A DNA stretch of 64,000 bases, from positions 2,939,353 to 3,003,352 of the forward strand of contig NC_049979.1 in NCBI RefSeq assembly GCF_000003815.2. The letters are read 5' to 3'. The stretch's first letter is position 1. Every line of letters begins with the position of its first letter. This DNA is from Branchiostoma floridae. Lineage: Eukaryota; Chordata; Leptocardii; Amphioxiformes; Branchiostomatidae. The notes beneath the pieces are model-generated. The model was not told where the DNA came from. It saw only the letters and a program-made list of their open reading frames with translations, and did not search any database. The translations under genes were made by a program, and so were the position numbers. This document shows, piece after piece, positions 46,516 through 57,510 of the stretch.

Positions 46516-46712
46516 AAGCTACTCTTTTGTATAACCTATATCCATTGTATTAAAAAATGGGATATCAAGTTGACAGCAATGGTTTCAAATTGTGATTTAT
46601 TTAAAATGTTGCAATTTGAGACCACCGAATTCATAGCTCTAAAAACCTTGTTTTAAAGTAATGGATATACATGTATATACATGTAGGATAAAATATAGGT
46701 GAATTAATGTTA
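46516..46712. mobile_element. palindromic MITE, family P, copy 10 (decayed)
   Basis: The left end is eroded (CTCTTTTGTATAACCTATATC) and the right end is ATATAGGTGAATTAATGTTA. A TACATGTATA duplication interrupts the right arm near 46668-46684. Confidence 0.7.
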
Positions 46713-46943
46713 TGTCATGTAGTTCCTGTTAAGTCATTGCCTAACCATCATGATATGATATTATGACAGTCAATGTAAATACATCATGATTGTAAAAAAG
46801 TGTTTTCCAAAGGAGCTTGAGCATTGGCACATTGACAAGATCATTTACCATGATGGAAAAGTTAGTACCATGTGTGAAAATTGCTTGAACATGCTTGGTA
46901 CTGTGGCATCTTGGATCGTCCCTGTATTTCCTGAGTGCAAGTA

Positions 46944-47163
46944 GTAACGCTAGTTCACCTTTATTTGCAGAATTGCATTTATTCGTTGTACATGAAATTG
47001 GAGCATTTACAGGTATCAAGTCAACAGACGAGTGTTTCAGACTGGAATGCTATGAAAATATTGCAATTTGAAACCAACATTTGTCGATTACACATCTCTA
47101 GATATCTTGTTTTTGTAAACAACGGATATAGGTTGCCATGTGAATAAAGGTGAACTAGCGTTA
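46944..47163. mobile_element. palindromic MITE, family P, copy 11
   Basis: Consensus-like ends TAACGCTAGTTCACCTTTAT and ATAAAGGTGAACTAGCGTTA. It shares the internal TACATGAAATTGGAGCATTT variant with copy 3 (18408-18425), so these two belong to one subfamily. Confidence 0.85.
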
Positions 47164-47599
47164 ACTGTTTGATCCAACAAACTTTTGGGCAGGAGTGTGC
47201 CCGTCGCTATCAGTCAATGTCGTCTCCATTGGTCATATATCATCTGTAGTTCGCCAGGCAAGAGTGATGCATTCATTATCCACACATTAAGGCAATCAAT
47301 GGTGTTAGATTTGCTGCATCTCCAACTAGACCCTACTTAGCTTCAACTGATGATACCAGCTACAAGGTAGTATATCAGCTTTATAAAAATATATCAGCTT
47401 CTGGGACGTGGCATTGAAGACAGGTGACTGGTTGTCAGACACCTATGAAAAGTACATGAAGTTCCTTTTTGGGGGAATTTAAGAAATAATGCTAGATTGG
47501 AAAATTGTATGGGCATGAAGAGAAAGTCTGTTCCTTGGTCCCCACAGTTGTGGGGAGTAAACAAAGTTAGATGCAAGTTTTCGCCCCAGCCCTCTGTAG

Positions 47600-47800
47600 A
47601 ACGTGGGGTTGTGTGGCGTAACTGCAGGGTCTTTAGCTCCTGAGTTCAAATCCTGTAATAGTACCAATCTTGTACCCTTGAGAAAGGCACTATCTACAAC
47701 TTTCTTCACTCAACCCAGGCATAAATGGGTATCTGACTTCAGTTTGGGAGGTAAAAATGGTGGAAGGAGAGGGATGGGCTCCACTTTGCACTTCCGTGCC
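47600..47800 (+). mobile_element. tRNA-derived SINE copy (plus orientation)
   Basis: TGTGGCGTAACTGCAGGG...TCCTGAGTTCAAATCCTG gives the tRNA-like head with a B-box-like GAGTTCAAATCC. The body is CTTGAGAAAGGCACT...ACAACTTTCTTCACTCAACC, ending in AAATGGGTATCTGACTTC. It is colinear with the inverted copy at 25805-25960. Confidence 0.65.
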
Positions 47801-48146
47801 ATAGACACATTGGATAACAACGTAACCTACTGCCCCTACAGCCTTTAAAGAGGCTATGGGACTTACTTAACCTTTTTTTAAGTAAAACTTTGCCTGGATT
47901 TTACATACCTCACCTCACCTCACCTAGTCCCACCCTCATCAAAAGGGCCAAGGACCATGGTTGCCTCCAGTACAAGTCTTTACATACAAATGTCCAAAAA
48001 CCAGCAAATTGCATTGGCGTGGCCTAACAGAACAGTGCAGTTTTATATCTTTCTAGCAGTAGGATTTATCACTTTTTGTTATGTTGACCTTAACCTCACA
48101 CTGGACCCCCATAAAGGCCACTGCTGATGTATCGCACTTTCCTTAG

Positions 48147-48751
48147 TGCAATCTTTCACAGCCTCTCTGGACCTTCTCCACGGGGCCTTGCAGGAGAACT
48201 GTGAGAACAAAGCTTTTCTTCAGCAAGACGAATGCTTTGTTTACTCGAGCAACTCGCTGCAGCACTAAATCTACCACCCTAAGATTACCGCAGAAGCATC
48301 TATCAGAATTCAAGTTGCTTTTATCAGGAAGAAAAGGGCACGCAGGTTGAGTCGAACTGTTTGAAGTTCTGCACAGAATCTGGCGGTGACTTGTCATATT
48401 AGTTGTCATGTGATTGTTACATCTGATTCTCCGCAATGGGAGGAAAGCATTCTTTTTGACTTGCTTGTCTTTCTGAGATTCCCAAAGTACATTGTACATA
48501 GTGTAACATTATTTCGTCATGCATCTAATCAAAGGTCAGAAAGCAGTGTGGGTAAGGGGGTGAAGTCTGCCATCTCTGATTGCCTTGCTTATCACCTTGT
48601 CCCTGTTTCTGGTGAAAACTTTGAAAGTTTGACACAACATTTACTGAAGGCATATTTTGTGTTTTTGCATACTGTGTTGCCTCAAAGTGTCTTTGGTTTG
48701 GATGTGGCTCATGGCAAGCAACTTTTAGATTATTTTCTGTCTCAGAATTAA
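48147..48751 (+). pseudogene. decayed protein-like reading frame, unidentified
   Basis: After an acceptor-like CACTTTCCTTAG (48146) the frame reads QSFTASLDLLHGALQENC, then ENKAFLQQDECF, breaks, and a neighbouring frame continues LLEQLAAALNLPP before a stop. From 48386 to 48751 a 121-codon open frame contains WEESILFDLLVFLRFPK and HTVLPQSVFGLDVAHGKQLL. Helical, leucine-rich composition resembles an alpha-solenoid or armadillo-type protein, and the broken frames suggest a retrocopy or exon-bearing duplication that has decayed. I do not recognise the family. It could also be chance. Confidence 0.35.
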
Positions 48752-48839
48752 GTTCTTTATCTTCCCTTACCGTTAAGGATTGTAATTTTTGCACTTGAAT
48801 TGCTTTCTAACAAGATCTAAGACTTTAAAAACGAGAGGG

Positions 48840-49290
48840 CTTGCACCCCTTCTACAACGTCAGCATTGGTAGGTGCCACTTGGCTGTCAGCAGGCCTATA
48901 AGAGGCGCTGACAGGAGAAGGAGTGGAGACGGAGCTCCTCAGCAAGGTGTGGTGACAGGTGGACTCTGGCCAACAAGCGCTGGGACAACTCTTTAAGCAC
49001 CGCTGACACTTCTGTCACGTCCTTGCCGACAGCTTCGGCTTAAGAGCCTGTCCCCGTTCCTGGAGTGCAAGTTGTCAGCCGGAGTACAGCCTAGTGCGTC
49101 CGACCCCTCTCCTGTTTCCGCGCCTGCCCCTGCCATCCCCTAATTCTGTCAACCAAACCTTGTTAGCTGCAATTTGTCAGCTGATAATTGCCTGGTTACT
49201 TAACTTTGTTGTCGATCGTGAGACCGGGCTGCTAAAGCACCATTCTCCCACCATAATGGCTGTTTTTGTTGCAGTATTGATCCCACCCGG
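48840..49290. promoter_or_regulatory. candidate conserved non-coding island
   Basis: Balanced repeat-free sequence, with TTTGTCAGCTGATAATTGCC and CACCATAATGGCTG inside. An 84-codon frame at 49094 has no known domain. Regulatory role inferred. Confidence 0.25.
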
Positions 49291-49299
49291 TCCCCATTA

Positions 49300-50280
49300 T
49301 CTTTCTAAAAGAGGACTCATTTGTATAGGAAAAATAGTGGCCACCTAGGAAGCTGGTCTGTAGATGATGTCCTCAGGAGTCACAGTCAGTGGTTATCCAG
49401 CTCGAAAATCATGTGGGAATCTTCTAAAGTGGAAACCTACAAAACAACCTACAGCCAGCCAATGAAGCAATCATTTTGTGAGTTTATGAGTTTGTGGATA
49501 TTCTTACTGAACAACACAAGATGCAGCTCAAGAAGTTATGAAATTAAAATAAAATGTTAGAAGTTCTGCACTACATGGGTTATGGTCTTGATATAGGAAA
49601 GATTTATCTATTGATGGATACATAAAAGCATGACTAGCCATGGTTGTCCAACTACAGTATTTTTGTTTCTAAAGGGATACCTTTCACCTCACCTACTGTA
49701 CAGTAACTGTAACATTTTGACAAATTTCTTTTCCCTCTAAAGAAATTACAAGAGCTTACACTTCAAACACTTTTAAAAACTGCTGATAATACCCGTGCAC
49801 GCATGCATGTGAGCATGGTTAAGGAACAGTCCTTGGTCCTTTTCTGTCAAGGTCCTTTTGTGTTGCAGCTGCCTGTCAACTCTACTTTCCTGTGACCCAT
49901 TTCTCCCAGTACGTCCCATTACAACAGTATCAACATGGAAGTCTATCTTATTATGAAAGACACCATATTACTTAAGAACCCCTTTGTCCCTGCACTTCAG
50001 CGACCTCCTTTTAACCCTGTCATATATGGTTAAGATACTGACTGCCTTTTCAAATTAAGAACATAAGACTTCATTTCCAAGACATGCAGTGGAGGACCTT
50101 CTGTCTTGGAAGTTGGTGTATTTTTTCACTCTAAAATGTTTACTCCTTTTTTTTTTTTTTGCTTTATGAATTTTTTTTATTGCTCTGACAGAAAACACAT
50201 TTGAATTCATCATACAGAGAAATATATTTGAGGAATTTTTCAAGACCTATTCCTACTTAGAAAATGCCAAGCTATCACTA
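49300..50280. other. intron sequence, nothing recognised
   Basis: AT-rich, with a T-run at about 50147-50160. No supported feature. Confidence 0.4.
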
Positions 50281-50559
50281 AATTTGCCCGAAAATTAAAA
50301 CAATGCTCTTGAAACGCCCTTAATACGCTCCAACCTGGATGTCTAACCTTTATCAACGCAATATTTTTAATCGTTTTGCATTAACTTAGAAAAGATATAT
50401 GCAGTACTCTTATCTAAATATCACAGTATGCTAAGATCATGTCAATATGATTGTCAATATTTGAAGAAATTAATTATATTCCGTAGTTATATGTCCTGAA
50501 GGCATCTTTCACTTAGAGCTGCAATGGTTTTCTTCTCTTAGAAAATTAAACACCAGTAC

Positions 50560-51430
50560 GTCTTCCAGGAGAAAATTAATTTCCAGACTTATCATCTGTG
50601 TGTAAAGCCCGACTGTGATAGGGAATGGCTTGAGTGACAAGCATTGCAGAACAAATCCCTCCCAGTTCTTGGCTTAACTTACAAATTACAAAGATCGCTA
50701 TCTCGGCTTTTAATGCGAAAGTCATGCCGGATTTGGTGGTGCACCGCTGTACTGGTGCAGCAGACAAACCTCGGTGCCTGCGTTCTTCTCGCATCACTTA
50801 AGTCTCCTTATGGCGTGCGGAGATAGCCCGAGCCCCTTTGAACTGCCGTCGATGTAAGAGGTAATGTGTCTTCTGTATTTTCTCGCCTTTGGTGTTTTGC
50901 AAACACGGAAATTGAACGCCGAATGTCAGGCATGCATAAAAGAATGTTGCCGCCTTTCTTCTCTCTCCGTCGTGTTTGTTTCTGCCTCAAGGATAATGGG
51001 GAGTTTAAGACGACACACCTATTATACTTAACCGCATTTCAGTAGCCAAGAAAGGGTCATAAAAATCGACTTCCATTTTACATTAAGGACGAAATTGAAA
51101 ATTCGGGATTATAGGCGTCCGCCCGCCGCTGGAAAGCGAGGGGGAAGGAGCTCTCCCCTTTATCTTAATGCCACTATTTCCATGTAAATGTTCTGTCAAA
51201 ATAATAAGCCACGCATTGTGGATGCACATCAAATTGGCCTCGCTGGACAGGAAAAGTGGAAGTGAAATTTGGGAATCAAAGATTTCGGCAGCGGGCTATT
51301 TTACCTGCGGCAATTACCCATAAATCTGGCGGGGTAATCAATACAGTCGTTCTTCACACCTAGTAGTTACTTCGCACCTCCCAATCGGCGGAGACTGGGG
51401 CGGACGTCGGGAGAAAACGGCTTGATGTGT
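50560..51430. promoter_or_regulatory. candidate conserved non-coding island
   Basis: One of the largest repeat-free balanced islands. It contains CGGCTTTTAATGCGAAAGTC, TTCCATTTTACATTAAGG, TTCTGTCAAAATAATAAGCC and GCGGGGTAATCAATACAG. All short frames on both strands lack domains. Enhancer assignment is inferred. Confidence 0.35.
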
Positions 51431-52009
51431 ATATTTGCATACTTCGTCTCCTTTGGAAGACCCTTCTCACTTATTTCCCCTAGTGGTCGATATCCGTTAA
51501 TTAGTGGCAGGCAGCTGGTGCGAGGAGTTTCCATGGAGCTCCTTTCCTCTTGTGAGGAAGGTTTCAAACCACAACTTCAAAACCGATGCTTTGTTATAGT
51601 CTGAGGTTATTATCATGGTGAAACAACTGAGCACCACCTCTTTCAGTGTTAACTTCAAACCAAAGCATGCTCTTGTTTTATCTCAATTACCCACAGTGAT
51701 TTTAGACCAACAGCTGCACAACCACAGTACACTATGCTCTTAACTACTATGAGGATCCACTTTGTTTTCTTCTTTTCAAAACATCTCTTGTATTGTTCAT
51801 ACATCTATTGGTGATATTTTTGTACACGTCAGGTAGGTTTTCGTGATTGATGATCACACGCTGACTTGTTTTTATAATCCATCTTGTATTTTCCATGTTT
51901 CTGACTGAATTTATGTTTTTGAGGAGACGTCTTTTTACAAGTACATGTTGCATTTTGCATTTTATCCTCAGTAAAAATTTGGAATAAAGTATGAATAAAA
52001 CGAGGCATT

Positions 52010-53075
52010 TGTCTCAACCGGAGCGTTAATGCTGTGGAAGCAGGAAAGTATAAACTGTTCCCAGAAATGCCTCACAGTCTTATGTTCCGCTTCACTGCGT
52101 GGCGTTGATAAGGGTCCTGATGAGCGTTGTAAGATGAAACTTTCTACCTCAAGCTTTAAATGTAATACCTTAGCCTTGGACACGAGCCCTTTGGGACGGG
52201 AGAAGTTTCAGGCGCATTTTTCGACACGACTCTTTCACGTTACTCATGGCATTCGAAGATTAGGATACATACATCTATATTAAACCTCGCAAACTTCGCT
52301 TTAATCATTGCGGCCAACCTGACTCAGGTTGTGCCTTGAAGGAAGCTTGACATTTCTGCGGCAAGAAAAAAGGGGGATTGCTGTCTCCCGATAAATACCG
52401 ATACTTTGTTATTGGCTGGGGGTCGCCGTGCTGCCTTATTGTTTAGGAAGATGGAGTTGAGTCGGTGCTTCTGTCCTTTGCTGCTGGCATTTGGACAATT
52501 TCGGGGTCCGCCGTACAATCGAGCCATCATCACTCTTCAGATATCGGGGAGATACACTCTCCCGTGACTTTATGAGCGCGGGCAAGATTGCCGTCTTCAG
52601 GACACTCCATAAACCATCGTGCTCTCCTTGCTGCCAACAAAGGAAAACAAATGGCACCGTCCCCTCCTTAAAGTCTACCTTGAAAAATGTGATTTGAACG
52701 GTCCTCAGAGTGATCCCTGCCCGTGCTTTCACAGTCTTGCACGGATATCGGACATCCCAGTGGCTCCTTGACTGCATCAAAAGACCCCGAAAACCACTAT
52801 ATCAAAAGGCGACGCAAATGCTGGCAGATAACCGAAACAAGGTGCTTACTGCACATCAAACACCCTCGGACACAACCCAAGCGTTATCGACAAATGCAGA
52901 ATTGGAGTCCACGTCTGGGTGGATGCGAGTTCTCCCCCTCTCATATCGAGAGCGCGGGGACAGTTTAATATTGTCACACGTGCTGCCCAGGCTTTTATTG
53001 GGGAATGATCTCTGGGGAATTAACACTTTGCACCTCGCCAGATTGGCTTTGGTCCACGGGCGCTACCAATAACTC
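52010..53075. promoter_or_regulatory. candidate conserved non-coding island
   Basis: About 1 kb of CpG-containing, repeat-free sequence with open frames of 114 (minus, 52436-52780) and 120 codons (plus, 52710-53072) that have no recognisable domain. It includes CGCTTTAATCATTGCGG and CGATAAATACCGATAC. It could be an enhancer cluster; a novel exon cannot be excluded from sequence alone. Confidence 0.3.
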
Positions 53076-53079
53076 ACTG

Positions 53080-53930
53080 CCAGACACTGCGCTGCTTGTA
53101 GCCTGGCTGTAACAGGCTTGTGTAGGGGTACCGTAAAGTCTGTTGTTTTGCTGTAATTCAATTTCGTAGTTGGAAGAAGAAGGACACTTTTGCAGTGTTT
53201 AAGTTTCACAGTTGAAATGATTGGGTATTTTAAGTTCTGTAGTGATACATTGGAACTGCATTTGGGGGTGCCATGAATTCACCATTCACTCCGAAATATG
53301 CAAGTTTTTAAGTACAAGTTTAGTTGATGTTGAACCGATGTACATGCATACACGTATGTTTATGTCACCCGAAATCAGTGCTGTTGCCTGGGCTATTATC
53401 AAGAGAATGGAATAAATAAGAAGATTGCAACAATCGGGCACTTTGCTGGCTTAAAAAGGTTTTGTCCTTTAACATTGGAAAATTATATTGTAGTCTGGTC
53501 AATACTTTAAACGTGTATCATCTTTGGCAAGAAAACTGACAGCTGAGATTAAACTGTAAATAAGATAGGTGTGGTGGTCTACAAATCAGATCCCTTTGCA
53601 CTCTACAGAGTCGGGGCACTTGGGCAAGGTAACACTGGTAACCATGGTGACGGGATCACAGGCGCTAAGCCTGGAAAATTAGCATGGGAGTTTGGCTATG
53701 CGGGTAGAAATACAAACACAGCCTTTGACTGGCAGGCAGCTGATGCCGGGTGTGTATACAGGGCGGGCAGGCAGTAGAGAGAATGCTGAACACTTACCAC
53801 ATATAAAAGATATCATACAAAATGCTAAAAAACAAGTTGTGGGGAAATGTGTATAATGGGGTAGAGAGAATACCTAATGCCTAACACTTGCTGTCAAAGG
53901 ACATATCTTGTCTATCCTTTAGTCTAACTA
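53080..53930. other. intron sequence, nothing recognised
   Basis: AT-rich followed by a short GC-richer stretch (53620-53780) without domain or repeat. Confidence 0.4.
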
Positions 53931-53940
53931 TTTGAAGGGT

Positions 53941-54020
53941 CCTCTGGCCATTGATATTTAGTCAAACCTGTACCAGTGGCCACCTCGACATGAGGACCAC
54001 CTTGCCAATGTGACCACTTT
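53941..54020 (-). repeat. single inverted copy of the 57-bp satellite unit
   Basis: Read on the minus strand: GGTGGTCCTCATGTCGAGGT, then GGCCACTGGTACAGGTTTGAC, then TAAATATCAATGGCCAGAGG. This is the unit of the array at 57845-58318, 3.9 kb away and in opposite orientation. Confidence 0.75.
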
Positions 54021-54529
54021 TTAGCGTTCCCTTAGATAATTTGTTCAAGCTTCCACCCGCTGATCAGGTATGTCCCGATGGTGATCCCCATTGACACAAG
54101 CATCTATAGTGACCACCTGTCCACAGAGGTTTTACTGGTCCTGAGTCATGGTCTACTGGGGCTTTTTCCACCGTATATCCTTTGGCTTTCGGAGCGCCAG
54201 AAATGACGTATGTTTGGGGGCACATACAGCCCCGTTGCAGCACAATGATTAACACTTGCCACTGGGACCCATGAGCTGCAGATGGGAATGAACCAAACTT
54301 ACAAAATGAAGGAGAGTTTCTTAAGATTTAAATAACATCATCATGTAAATCCTCATCCAAATACATGTTACGACAATTTATTGCTTAAGACGACAGTTGG
54401 CTCCATATATAACTTGCATGTCATTGAGCAAACTTGTTCATTACAGGTGAAGGACTAGGTCCAGACCGATATCTCAACTGTTGTATGTGTACAATGTACT
54501 TGCACCTGTACACTGTAAAAGAAAAAAAT

Positions 54530-54736
54530 AGCTGCAATGGTTTCTGAACAATTCTAGTATGATCTGTACTTCCTAAATTCATCTGTACTTCCTAAATTCA
54601 TGGTTTCTGAACAATTTTAGTATGATCTGTACTTCCTAAATTCATAGTGTTGCAGGTAAAATTTGTCTGGTGCAGGTAATTTCCAAGGTTACCTGCACCA
54701 GTGCAGGTATGCAGAAAGAAGTGTTTCGAGCCCTGG
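54530..54736 (-). mobile_element. hAT-like MITE partial copy
   Basis: It ends GTGTTTCGAGCCCTG and carries TGGTGCAGGTAATTTCC and GTTACCTGCACCAGTGCAGG. On the minus strand it is colinear with the left half of 57184-57510. The far end is missing, and an internal block (CTGTACTTCCTAAATTCAT...) is duplicated. Confidence 0.7.
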
Positions 54737-54739
54737 TTC

Positions 54740-55430
54740 CCTTTTCACTGATAGAACCCCACTTTCAAGGTCACTGTATGCACAGATGAGGAGGCAAAGG
54801 ACGGGTTTCCCCTCTACTGCCGGTCCATGGCTCTCTTATCCTCCAATCTATATTTCAATGTGCAATTTGCCTGCGTCCCAGCTCGTATTCCACCTTTACG
54901 GCCGTCCAGATGTCTTCAAAGGGCAGTTTAGTGACCTGGATACACCACGGACGCCCCTGCAGTCTGCCCTGTGGTGCATATAGGCTGATCCCTTCCCTCA
55001 CTTGTGCCTTGCTGTATGTGGTGGGGGCTTGGGAATATCACCTTGTCACTGTCAAAGAGGCTCTTGAAAGTCTTTAAGATAAAGTCAAAGTCAAGATGAG
55101 ATACCAAAATACCTGACAGTGTATGTTACAAAGTAAATGTTCCATTCACCAAATCATGTACTGTGCCTTACATGTTTTCATGTTTGTCTTTTAAAATTTA
55201 TTTTGGTTGTCAATCTCCCTGTTTTTGATCTTCTAGCTCAACACTATATCATCAAATTTCATAATATAAAATATCTATTGCAAGTTCGGGCTCGAGGTAC
55301 AAACAAAACGTATGATAATGAAAAATACAAAGGTGCCAATGAACTATATTCTATAACTATATTATGCTACTTACTGTAAGTGTACATTATACTTAGTTTT
55401 GTTGGGTTTAGCTTCTTCTTTTTAGGCAGT
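54740..55430. other. intron sequence, nothing recognised
   Basis: No supported feature. Short frames show no domains. Confidence 0.4.
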
Positions 55431-55437
55431 GGAAGAC

Positions 55438-55616
55438 GAATTTACCCACTTCTTAAATTTCAGAAATCTGGACGAATTTACCCACTTCTTAAATTTCATA
55501 AATCTGGACGAATTTACCAACTTCTTAAATTTCAGAAATCTGGACGAATTTACCCACTTCTTAAATTTCATAAATCTGGACGAATTTACCCACTTCTTAA
55601 ATTTCATAAACCTGGA
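55438..55616 (+). repeat. 36-bp minisatellite, five copies
   Basis: The unit is GAATTTACCCACTTCTTAAA, then TTTCAGAAATCTGGAC. Copies 1 and 3 have CAG and copies 2, 4 and 5 have CAT at the same site. Because 36 is a multiple of 3 and the unit lacks stops in several frames, open frames appear on both strands (EFTHFLNFRNLD on plus, KKWVNSSRFMKF on minus). No reason to think they are translated. Confidence 0.92.
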
Positions 55617-55639
55617 ACCCAACCATTGGAATTGGTGTG

Positions 55640-55965
55640 GCCTAATGCATGCTCCCTTTGACGGGCAATACGGATGCCCCTGATGCATATTTACTGCACC
55701 TGTTGTAACACCGGCAGTGGCACTTTGCGAGTGGAATTGCAGGAAGTCCCCGCCGTAGTAGTGCCACCCGTGCCTGATAAACGGCCACGTGCACCAAGCG
55801 GCGGAGACTGCCATTACCCTCGACATGATATAGGCACGGAATATTCGCTGCCTGGTCAATCTTTCCTCGCGTTTACTACCCTCCGAGCTGGCGGGGCATT
55901 AGCGCGATAGCTCGGGAACAACTCATCATGCGCCAAACAGGGGGAAATAGACGGCAATGGCGGAA
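55640..55965. promoter_or_regulatory. candidate conserved non-coding island
   Basis: Balanced, CpG-containing, repeat-free sequence directly after the minisatellite, with CATTACCCTCGACATG and GAATTGCAGGAAGTCCCC. A minus-strand frame extends from it into the repeat but has no domain. Inferred regulatory. Confidence 0.3.
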
Positions 55966-56227
55966 ATCACGTCCCGAAAAAGTCTTTTCATGTCAGTTTT
56001 GGTTTCAACTCTTACATCTGTTGTCTTTGTGACTTCTGTAAATTACCTTTAATTTGTCGGGGGACTTGATTTGTTGGAAAATGAGTGGAAAATGAGTTTT
56101 TTTTACGGTCTTCTTATATTGCAGTTGCACCATAGGTATGTACATATTTGCAGTGTCTTGAACATGTCAGGTGGAATCTCAGGTCCAAAATATAAAATCA
56201 CTGCTAGAAATGTCAAGATAATATACA

Positions 56228-56249
56228 GTATATATATATATATATATAC
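56228..56249 (+). repeat. (TA)n microsatellite
   Basis: A TA dinucleotide run. It accounts for the Ile-Tyr-rich tail of the overlapping frame. Confidence 0.95.
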
Positions 56250-56372
56250 ATTATTCACTCGCTGATGCTAACCAAGGTACTTCCCCTCAGAGTCCATTTT
56301 CTCTCTGTGTAGCATCAATTTTTTTCTAAAACGAAAAATCTGACAACCAAGAACTTGCCATGGTGTGGCCTA

Positions 56373-56762
56373 TAATGCTAGTAACCCTTTATTCGTGGGG
56401 TAACCTTTATCCGTTGCATTCAAGACTAGGGTATTTCACCTTCCATCTGCTCCTCATAGCTTACGTAGCCTATGTGGCCTATTATGTATGTATGTGTAAT
56501 TTAGATTTGTTTGTTGTATCTTTGTGGGTCAGCCGTCATCAGCTTGAATAGACTGCCTAGGCTGGCCCAGTGTAATGACTCGTTGTCATTTTCAATGAAT
56601 AAATATATAAATAAATTTAGGGATATTAAGACAACGGACGGTGGTTTCCAACTGTATATACCCAACAAAATGCAATTTGAAACCACTGTCCATCGACTTG
56701 ATATCCCTAAATCCCCTAGTTTGTAAGTAGAACGGATATAGGTTAATGGTGAACTAGCATTA
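56373..56762. mobile_element. palindromic MITE, family P, copy 12, interrupted by an insertion
   Basis: The left end (TAATGCTAGTAACCCTTTATT...GGTAACCTTTATCCGTTG) breaks at about 56437 and the element resumes at about 56618 (TTTAGGGATATTAAGACAAC), ending GGTTAATGGTGAACTAGCATTA. The ~180-bp insert ends AATGAATAAATATATAAATAAA, a retroposon-like tail, and contains GTGGGTCAGCCGTCATCAGC. Confidence 0.75.
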
Positions 56763-57183
56763 CATGCTTGGATGTGGCTGTGGCCAATACATCAGTTGGG
56801 TATTTGATGGAAGGTAACACGCAGTTACCAGGGAGAAGGATCGGAACCGTCTGCATCAGCCATTACTGCGGGAAGTGCTGTCCATCTTACCAGCACTACT
56901 TATCATACAGCACCTGGCCTGGCCAGGGCCATAACTTATGATACGTGTTAGCAGCTGCGAAAACAGATATCAGCGCCTTTCAGCCCGGCGTACGTCGATG
57001 TAATTTAGTTCCCGTATCATAGCGTGTGTACGATTATAGACTGCACTGTGCAGGCCTTAATCACATTGTGCAATATATGGTGCTTTAGGCCACACTAGTT
57101 CTATTTGTTGTTTCTCAGATTTGATGCTGATACTGTTAAAATGAATTTAAATGTGAATATGCAAACTATTTAATTATATAGTA

Positions 57184-57510
57184 CAGGGCTTGAAATACTT
57201 TTTTCTGTATACCTGTGCACTGGTAACATTGAAAATTACCTGCACCAGACAAATTTTACCTGCACCACTCTGAATTTAGGAAGTATGGATCATACTAAAA
57301 TTGTTCAGGAACCATTGCTATGTTTTTCTTTTATAATTCATAGGTGTTAACAGGCAATGCAGCTAATAACAATCCACATGCACCTACATCATAGGACATT
57401 TATGTATAAAGCCCAGAACATGGACCAGTGCAGGTAGACACCAGAAATCCCTGCACAGCTCCAATTTTACCTGCACTAACCTGCATGTGCAGGTGGTATT
57501 TCGAGCCCTG
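57184..57510. mobile_element. hAT-like MITE with CAGGGCTTGAAAT ends
   Basis: It begins CAGGGCTTGAAATAC and ends GTATTTCGAGCCCTG. Many ACCTGCACC and TGCAGGT subterminal motifs. TAGTA flanks both ends, a possible partial duplication. Non-coding, and related to the copies at 29833 and 54530. Confidence 0.82.

Noticed and set aside
52436-53072. Frames of 114 (minus) and 120 (plus) codons as novel exons
   Set aside because: No domain and no matching splice-site pattern. A GC-rich island explains the open frames. I keep the interval as a candidate regulatory island.
55422-55859. 145-codon minus-strand frame over the 36-bp minisatellite
   Set aside because: The unit is a multiple of three and lacks stops, and the non-repeat part has no domain. 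Plus-strand frames across the same repeat are equally open.
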